DNA from: Arenicola marina
Taxonomy: Eukaryota > Annelida > Polychaeta > Arenicolidae
Length of the DNA stretch: 64,000 nucleotides
Assembly: GCA_964019135.1 (NCBI GenBank)
Contig: OZ025265.1
Location: 19,071,143-19,135,142 of the forward strand
Direction: 5' to 3'
The translations under genes were made by a program, and so were the position numbers. The notes below the pieces were generated by a model. It was given only the letters and a program-made list of their open reading frames with translations, was not told the DNA's origin and ran no database searches. Of the stretch, positions 60,401-64,000 are shown piece by piece; positions within the stretch are counted from its first letter, which is position 1, and the number at the start of each line of letters is the position of its first letter.

Positions 60401-63400
60401 GATACAGGCAAGTACCTCCCCTAGCATACAATATCCTGTAGCTCAGTACATGATAGAGTCTGGAGCACTGTCCATCACAGGCATACAGGACACAGCCACC
60501 CATAAGATACAGGCAAGTACCTCCCCTAGCATACAATATCCTGTAGCTCAGTACATGATAGAGTCTGGAGCACTGTCCATCACAGGCATACAGGACATAG
60601 CCACTCATAAGATACAGGCAAGTACCTCCCCTAGCGTACAATATCCTGTAGCTCAGTACATGATAGAGTCTGGGGCACTGTCCATCACAGGCATACAGGA
60701 CATAGCCACCCATAAGATACAGGCAAGTACCTCCTCTAGCGTACAATATCCTGTAGCTCAGTACATGATGGAGTCTGGAGCACTGTCCATCACAGGCATA
60801 CAGGTCATAGCCACCCATAAGATACAGGCAAGTACCTCCCCTAGCATACAATATCCTGTAGCTCAGTACATGATGGAGTCTGGAGCACTGTCCATCACAG
60901 GCATACAGGACATAGCCACCCATAAGATACAGGCAAGTACCTCCCCTAGCATACAATATCCTGTAGCTCAGTACATGATAGAGTCTGGAGCACTGCCCAT
61001 CACAGGCATACAGGACACAGCCACCCATAAGATACAGGCAAGTACCTCCCCTAGCATACAATATCCTGTAGCTCAGTACATGATAGAGTCTGGAGCACTG
61101 TCCATCACAGGCATACAGGACATAGCCACTCATAAGATACAGGCAAGTACCTCCCCTAGCGTACAATATCCTGTAGCTCAGTACATGATAGAGTCTGGGG
61201 CACTGTCCATCACAGGCATACAGGACACAGCCACCCATAAGATACAGGCAAGTACCTCCTCTAGCATACAATATCCTGTAGCTCAGTACATGATAGAGTC
61301 TGGAGCACTGTCCATCACAGGCATACAGGACATAGCCGGCCATAAGATACAGGCAAGTACCTCCCCTAGCGTACAATTTCCTGTAGCTCAGTACATGATA
61401 GAGTCTGGAGCACTGTCCATCACAGGCATACAGGACATAGCCACCCATAAGATACAGGCAAGTACCTCCCCTAGCATACAATATCCTGTAGCTCAGTACA
61501 TGATAGAGTCTGGAGCACTGTCCATCACAGGCATACAGGACACAGCCACCCATAAGATACAGGCAAGTACCTCCCCTAGCATACAATATCCTGTAGCTCA
61601 GTACATGATAGAGTCTGGAGCACTGTCCATCACAGGCATACAGGACATAGCCACTCATAAGATACAGGCAAGTACCTCCCCTAGCGTACAATATCCTGTA
61701 GCTCAGTACATGATAGAGTCTGGGGCACTGTCCATCACAGGCATACAGGACATAGCCACCCATAAGATACAGGCAAGTACCTCCTCTAGCGTACAATATC
61801 CTGTAGCTCAGTACATGATGGAGTCTGGAGCACTGTCCATCACAGGCATACAGGTCATAGCCACCCATAAGATACAGGCAAGTACCTCCCCTAGCATACA
61901 ATATCCTGTAGCTCAGTACATGATGGAGTCTGGAGCACTGTCCATCACAGGCATACAGGACATAGCCACCCATAAGATACAGGCAAGTACCTCCCCTAGC
62001 ATACAATATCCTGTAGCTCAGTACATGATAGAGTCTGGAGCACTGCCCATCACAGGCATACAGGACACAGCCACCCATAAGATACAGGCAAGTACCTCCC
62101 CTAGCATACAATATCCTGTAGCTCAGTACATGATAGAGTCTGGAGCACTGTCCATCACAGGCATACAGGACATAGCCACTCATAAGATACAGGCAAGTAC
62201 CTCCCCTAGCGTACAATATCCTGTAGCTCAGTACATGATAGAGTCTGGGGCACTGTCCATCACAGGCATACAGGACACAGCCACCCATAAGATACAGGCA
62301 AGTACCTCCTCTAGCATACAATATCCTGTAGCTCAGTACATGATAGAGTCTGGAGCACTGTCCATCACAGGCATACAGGACATAGCCGGCCATAAGATAC
62401 AGGCAAGTACCTCCCCTAGCGTACAATTTCCTGTAGCTCAGTACATGATAGAGTCTGGGGCACTGTCCATTACAGGCATACAAGACATAGCCGCCCATAA
62501 GATACAGGCAAGTACCTCCCCTAGCGTACAATATCCTGTAGCTCAGTACATGATAGAGTCTGGGGCACTGTCCATCACAGGCATACAGGACATAGCCACC
62601 CATAAGATACAGGCAAGTACCTCCCCTAGCGTACAATATCCTGTAGCTCAGTACATGATAGAGTCTGTGGCACTGTCCATCACAGGCATACAGGACATAG
62701 CCGCCCATAAGATACAGGCAAGTACCTCCCCTAGCGTACAATATCCTGTAGCTCAGTACATGATGGAGTCTGGAGCACTGTCCATCACAGGCATACAGCA
62801 CATAGCCGCCCATAAGATAGGGCAAGTACCTCCCCTAGCATACAATATCCTGTAGCTCAGTACATGGTGGAGTCTGCGGCACTGTCCATCACAGGCATAC
62901 AGGACATAGCCACCCATAAGATAGGGCAAGTACCTTCTCTTGCATGCAATACCCCCCGTCATCAAGTGAGTTAAACTTTGTGAGTCACAATAAAATCGCA
63001 ATGAATCACGCTGAATCGCAATAAAGTTACATAAATCGTCATAAATGACGCTGAATCGCAAATGAAGTGTTATCCGTCGTCGTGGATCGCGCTGAATTGC
63101 AACGAAGTGCTATGCATCGTCATGAATCGCGCTGAATCGCAATGAAGTGCTATGCATCGTCATGAATCGCGCTGAATTAAAATGAGATGCTTTGCATCGT
63201 CATGAATCGCGCTGAATCGCAATGAAGTGCTATGCATCGTCATGAATCGCGCTGAATTGCAACGAAGTGCTATGCATCGTCATGAATCGCGCTGAATTAA
63301 AATGAAGTGCTATGCATCGTCATGAATCGCGCTGAATTAAAATGAAGTGCTTTGCATCGTCATGAATCGCGCTGAATCGCATTTACGCATCGCCATGAAT

Positions 63401-63745
63401 CCCAATGGGGTGCTATGCATCGTCATGAATCGCTCTAAATTGCAATGAATCGCAATGAATCACACTGATGCGCAATTTATCGCACTGAATCGCATTAAGT
63501 CCCAATGAATCGCTATGATGTGCTATAAATCGTCTTGATTTGCGCTGAGGCGTCATGAATCGTCATGAATAACGCTGAATTACCACAAATGACAAGAAAT
63601 GTTTCACGTTCCATAATACTAGTTGTTAACTACTTGTCCTGTGTCTGCTCCAGGCCATATTCCGTGGGTATCGTGTCCGGAAGACCTTTCTGGAGCGGAA
63701 GAGACTACTGATGAAACACGAACAGCTGCGGAAGGATGCCGCCAA
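36379..63745 (+). CDS. INVS: Inversin orthologue, 5' half (joined exons; gene continues right)
   Basis: The join is 36379-36490, 38617-38956, 39681-39848, 42626-42724, 43400-43475, 44192-44298, 44987-45152, 45911-46118, 47195-47275, 47907-48003, 49236-49342, 50220-50337 and 63654-63745, about 590 codons. It aligns collinearly with human inversin from AAAVNGDKG to HEQLRKDAA, and sixteen ankyrin repeats can be counted, the number in vertebrate inversin. The first IQ motif [11 protein letters not shown] follows. In the family, inversin marks the proximal ciliary inversin compartment with NEK8, NPHP3 and ANKS6, binds calmodulin through IQ motifs and opposes canonical Wnt signalling at Dishevelled. 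The D-boxes and C-terminal half are outside the window. The phases agree everywhere except for a 1-base shortfall in 38617-38956. Confidence 0.95.
36466..38190 (+). repeat. 43-bp minisatellite made of the exon end plus 5' splice site
   Basis: About 40 copies. Each contains CTCGCCAAGCTGCTGCTGT followed by GTGAGTACCATAGACGATTC or GTAAGTACC variants, so each copy repeats the exon end of 36379-36490 and its donor. Exonic content per unit is 19-25 bases. 43 is not a multiple of three, so downstream donors would shift frame. Copies alternate between 'CGATTCGTCC' and 'CGATTAATAC' forms, the former closer to the exon. Confidence 0.95.
38400..38566. repeat. AT-rich simple repeats (TACTA)n and (ATT)n
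   Basis: ACTATACTATACTATA stretch followed by GCATTGCATTGCA and a run of ATT triplets, in the INVS intron just before the acceptor at 38616. Confidence 0.85.
38617..38956 (+). CDS. INVS: INVS exon: ankyrin repeats 2-4, with apparent 1-base deletion
   Basis: It reads [20 protein letters not shown], then [20 protein letters not shown] and [20 protein letters not shown], matching human DQFGRTPLMYC and [15 protein letters not shown]. After LEPG (about 38929) the frame reads RWTGRTKIR and stops at TGA, whereas one base later it reads EVDGQDKNK, the human-like PGEVDTQDKNK, up to the donor AAG|GTGAGA. One G appears missing from the CCGGGGAGG run. The acceptor is ACACCACCCAG. Confidence 0.93.
38957..39345 (+). 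repeat. Degenerate G-rich array carrying copies of the preceding exon end
   Basis: Imperfect copies of GAGGTGGACGGGCAGGACAA recur near 39012, 39069, 39150, 39280 and 39316. Several are followed by AGAATAAG or AGAACAAG and GTGAG or GTGAAA. Spacers are [11 protein letters not shown] and variable. This is the same exon-end-plus-donor pattern as the neighbouring arrays but older or less homogenised. Confidence 0.8.
39681..39848 (+). CDS. INVS: INVS exon: ankyrin repeats 5-6
   Basis: It reads [20 protein letters not shown], then [20 protein letters not shown] and VGCVKLIL. The run [12 protein letters not shown] is identical to human inversin. Exactly 56 codons, phase 0 at both ends, acceptor ACTCTCATAG, donor CTG|GTGAGT. 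The final 12 bases and donor seed the 33-bp array. Confidence 0.96.
39837..42393 (+). repeat. 33-bp minisatellite made of the exon end plus 5' splice site
   Basis: About 77 copies of a unit with AAACTGATCCTG (exonic) and GTGAGTGGCGCCCTCTATGTG (intronic). In the exon's own frame each unit encodes [11 protein letters not shown]. The frame stays open from the exon to about 40030, where a variant with GCCCTTTTTTGTG changes it. A block of 14 units (462 bp) near 40090-40560 is repeated directly after itself, both copies carrying the same TAG variant at 40525 and 40987. Confidence 0.96.
42626..42724 (+). CDS. INVS: INVS exon: ankyrin repeat 7
   Basis: It reads [20 protein letters not shown] then [13 protein letters not shown], matching human LLNWQDYEGRTPLHFAVADGNVTVV. 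33 codons, phase 0 both ends, acceptor TGTTTTATTACAG, donor CTG|GTGAGT. Two residues shorter than human at the previous junction. Confidence 0.96.
43105..43152. repeat. (TTC)n(ATT)n simple repeat
   Basis: TTCTTCTTC run followed by ATTATTATT run in an INVS intron. Confidence 0.9.
43400..43475 (+). CDS. INVS: INVS exon: ankyrin repeat 8, first part
   Basis: It reads [20 protein letters not shown] then WAAVLG, matching human [24 protein letters not shown]. Acceptor TGTGTTTTGCAG, donor CTAG|GTCGGT, phase 1. Confidence 0.94.
43596..43742. repeat. G-run dispersed repeat in an INVS intron
   Basis: GGCCGCTCCAGGATTTCGCC at the left and CCTGGATCCGCCACTGACAC at the right form imperfect inverted ends around an 18-G run. 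Same type as 48741-48915. Confidence 0.45.
44192..44298 (+). CDS. INVS: INVS exon: ankyrin repeats 8-9
   Basis: It reads (G)[20 protein letters not shown] then [15 protein letters not shown], matching human GHAQIVHLLLE and GATPLHYAAQSNFA. Acceptor CACATTGCCAG, donor GCC|GTAAGT, phase 1 in and 0 out. Confidence 0.95.
44493..44533 (+). mobile_element. SINE-A 3' end fragment
   Basis: CAGAATTGGTTAAAGCGTCC followed by TGAAGATACAACCAACCAGC. It lies 230 bases upstream of the 75-bp array that contains the same SINE segment, in the same intron and orientation. Confidence 0.8.
44762..44986 (+). repeat. 75-bp tandem array: 3' splice site, exon start and SINE piece
   Basis: Acceptor copies at 44761, 44836, 44911 and 44986 are spaced exactly 75 bases. 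Each unit has the first 26 exonic bases GACACGGTGCGGGTGTTCCT..., about 36 bases of SINE-A 3' end (GACCAGAATTGGTTAAAGCG and on), then CTCCTCTCTCCAG. The three extra copies read DTVRVFLK followed by TGA, so only the last acceptor gives a full exon. Confidence 0.95.
44987..45152 (+). CDS. INVS: INVS exon: ankyrin repeats 9-11
   Basis: It reads [20 protein letters not shown], then [20 protein letters not shown] and ends DKTGGT, matching human ETVKVFLKHP, LEGRTSFMWAAGKGSDDVLRT and DKYGGTALH. Start chosen as the last of four identical acceptors because only this copy lacks the TGA. Donor ACCG|GTCAGT, phase 1. Confidence 0.95.
45911..46118 (+). CDS. INVS: INVS exon: ankyrin repeats 11-13
   Basis: It reads (A)[20 protein letters not shown], then [20 protein letters not shown] and [14 protein letters not shown]. 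The human match includes [20 protein letters not shown]. The acceptor follows a long C tract; donor CACTG|GTAGGT, phase 2. Confidence 0.95.
46119..46625 (+). repeat. G-rich array of exon end plus donor (72-87 bp unit)
   Basis: Donors GTAGGT or GTACGT recur at 46119, 46204, 46291, 46376, 46463, 46535 and 46621. Each follows GCCAAGGTGGACATGGTCGA, CCTGGACGGCAGGGC and CTCCACTG (the last copy more diverged). Spacers are long G runs. About 50 exonic bases are carried per unit. G runs could form quadruplexes on the coding strand. Confidence 0.93.
46630..47190 (+). other. INVS intron sequence
   Basis: G-rich decay of the exon-edge array to about 46800, then AT-rich unique sequence up to the acceptor at 47194. 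Confidence 0.7.
47195..47275 (+). CDS. INVS: INVS exon: ankyrin repeats 13-14
   Basis: It completes HW, then reads [20 protein letters not shown] and NIRDNSG, matching human WAALGGNADVCQILIENKINPNVQDYAG. Acceptor TTCTCCCGCAG, donor TCCGG|GTAAGC, phase 2 both ends. Confidence 0.95.
47907..48003 (+). CDS. INVS: INVS exon: ankyrin repeats 14-15
   Basis: It reads [20 protein letters not shown] then [12 protein letters not shown], matching human [32 protein letters not shown]. Acceptor GTGTCCCGCAG, donor GAG|GTCAGT. Confidence 0.96.
48283..48405. repeat. 61-bp direct duplication
   Basis: Two nearly identical copies beginning AGAAACTTGCGCTTGGAAAA, adjacent in an INVS intron. Flanked on the left by the dispersed GTGGGCGGGGCTTAG sequence. 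Confidence 0.85.
48741..48915. repeat. G/C-run dispersed repeat
   Basis: Starts GGAGTGCAAGAGCGGATCC and ends CTTCCTGGATCCGCCCCCAG, with long G or C runs between. Similar 'GGATCCGCCAC' ended elements are at 43596-43742 and a related one at about 32505-32810. Probably a non-autonomous element; family not recognised. Confidence 0.45.
49018..49200. repeat. 45-bp tandem repeat upstream of an INVS exon
   Basis: Four copies of a unit with TTGTATTACATTATTTACGG and CAATGCCATAATTATACATC, ending about 35 bases before the acceptor at 49235. AT-rich, no exonic content. Confidence 0.88.
49236..49342 (+). CDS. INVS: INVS exon: ankyrin repeat 15
   Basis: It reads [20 protein letters not shown] then [15 protein letters not shown], matching human GRTALHWSCNNGYLDAIKLLLDFAAFPNQME. 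Acceptor GATGTATTTTTAG, donor ACAG|GTGCGA, phase 2. Confidence 0.95.
50091..50160. repeat. (CATC)n simple repeat
   Basis: Seventeen or so tetranucleotide units with a few CATT variants, about 60 bases before the acceptor at 50219. Confidence 0.93.
50220..50337 (+). CDS. INVS: INVS exon: ankyrin repeat 16 and start of IQ motif
   Basis: It reads (R)[20 protein letters not shown] then [19 protein letters not shown], matching human [40 protein letters not shown]. Acceptor TTTTGTGTTATAG. The donor is GC type, ATACAG|GCAAGT, phase 0. The last 72 exonic bases are amplified in the following array. The native first copy is distinguished by GAGGTGGCTCAG in place of CCTGTAGCTCAG. Confidence 0.96.
50338..62950 (+). 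repeat. 12.6-kb array of a 105-bp exon-plus-donor unit (about 120 copies)
   Basis: Each unit has 72 exonic bases (GCTCAGTACATGATAGAGTC through CATAAGATACAG), the GC donor GCAAGT and about 33 intronic bases (GCAAGTACCTCCCCTAGCGT and on). 105 is 35 codons, and the exon's frame encodes [17 protein letters not shown] plus [18 protein letters not shown] repeatedly. Frame is open from the exon to a stop at 50685, and again without a stop for about 51 units at 57510-62855. About 14 units have GATAGGGCAAG instead of GATACAGGCAAG (104 bp), which shifts frame into CTGTAG stops. Blocks of units are themselves duplicated. Confidence 0.97.
62975..63600. repeat. 40-bp minisatellite before the last INVS exon in the window
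   Basis: Copies of a unit with GCTATGCATCGTCATGAATC and GCGCTGAATCGCAATGAAGT, decaying at both edges, ending about 50 bases before the exon at 63654. No exon-derived bases are evident. Confidence 0.88.
63654..63745 (+). CDS. INVS: INVS exon: IQ motif completion and basic helix
   Basis: It reads [20 protein letters not shown] then [10 protein letters not shown], matching human [30 protein letters not shown]. Joined to the preceding KIQ it makes [11 protein letters not shown], a calmodulin-binding IQ motif (IQxxxRGxxxR). Acceptor TGTCTGCTCCAG, donor CCAA|GTGAGT, phase 2. The gene continues past the window. Confidence 0.95.
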
Positions 63746-63764
63746 GTGAGTCCAGCCTTGTCCC

Positions 63765-64000
63765 CCAACCCCTGGTCCTCTAATCCTTGGTCCCCTAATC
63801 CTTGGTCCCCTAATCTTTGGCCCTCTAATCCTTCTCCCTTAATCTCTGGTCCCCTAATCATTGGTCCCCTAATCTTTGGCCCTCTAGTCCTTGTCCTCTA
63901 ATCCTTGTCCCCTAATCCTTGGTCCCCTAGTCTTTGGGCCTCTAATCCTTGTCCCCTAATCCTTGGTACCCTATTCCTTGGTCCCCTAGTCTTTGGCCCT
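63765..64000. repeat. 15-bp minisatellite after the last INVS exon in the window
   Basis: Copies of CCTTGGTCCCCTAAT with variants (CTTTGGCCCTCTAAT) begin about 20 bases after the donor and run off the right edge, so its length is unknown. Confidence 0.88.

Noticed and set aside
57510..62855. 1781-codon open frame as an independent repeat-protein gene
   Set aside because: It is the 105-bp exon-plus-intron unit read through; it has no start context, promoter or unique sequence, and the opposite strand is equally open for 1095 codons.
50338..62950. CRISPR-like array
   Set aside because: Units are adjacent and almost identical without unique spacers, lie in a eukaryotic intron and derive from an exon.
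36379..63745. Assignment to diversin/ANKRD6 or a generic ankyrin protein
   Set aside because: Collinear identity to inversin across sixteen repeats, including [12 protein letters not shown] and [12 protein letters not shown], and the following IQ and [10 protein letters not shown] segment, favour inversin.

Overview
This is eukaryotic, intron-rich nuclear DNA. It holds two recognisable animal genes embedded in repeat. The exons are short, use GT-AG (once GC-AG) junctions and encode proteins that align along their length with vertebrate orthologues. Two tRNA-derived SINE families, several inverted-repeat elements and an extreme density of minisatellites fill the rest. An invertebrate deuterostome fits best. 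I favour a cephalochordate (amphioxus, Branchiostoma), because I recall a description of amphioxus intronic minisatellites ('mirages') that start at exon borders. The species is inferred, not shown.

Layout. 1-16.5 kb: no gene; SINE copies, minisatellites of about 50, 31 and 29 bp, a DNA-transposon-like family with 'GTATAAGTC' termini, and a 0.5 kb MITE with long inverted repeats. 16.7-24.7 kb, minus strand: a complete six-exon gene for mitochondrial elongation factor Ts (TSFM, 304 codons). 24.7-34.4 kb: no recognised gene; a possible first-exon region near 27 kb and large 24-bp and 33-bp minisatellites. 34.7 kb to the right edge, plus strand: the 5' half of an inversin (INVS/NPHP2) orthologue. 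Thirteen firm exons encode all 16 ankyrin repeats and the first IQ motif, and two further 5' exons are candidates. The C-terminal half lies beyond the window.

The striking feature is how the INVS minisatellites arise. At least six exons have had their own edge, meaning exonic bases plus the splice site, multiplied in tandem into the adjoining intron. These are a 43-bp unit (about 40 copies) after exon 36379-36490, a degenerate array after 38617-38956, a 33-bp unit (about 77 copies) after 39681-39848, a 75-bp unit carrying the 3' splice site and a SINE piece before 44987-45152, a unit of about 86 bp after 45911-46118, and a 105-bp unit (about 120 copies, 12.6 kb) after 50220-50337. The last array splits the IQ motif codons. 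Its units mostly keep the reading frame, a GC splice donor and a possible in-frame acceptor, so they could act as cassette exons or alternative donors. One exon (38617-38956) carries an apparent 1-base deletion in a G run.

The two genes are divergently arranged, about 10 kb apart, with no evident functional link. TSFM acts in mitochondrial translation; inversin is a ciliary scaffold of the nephronophthisis module and a Wnt/planar polarity switch. Coordinates of arrays and mobile elements are good to a few bases up to tens of bases; exon borders were placed by reading frame, splice consensus and homology recalled from memory.
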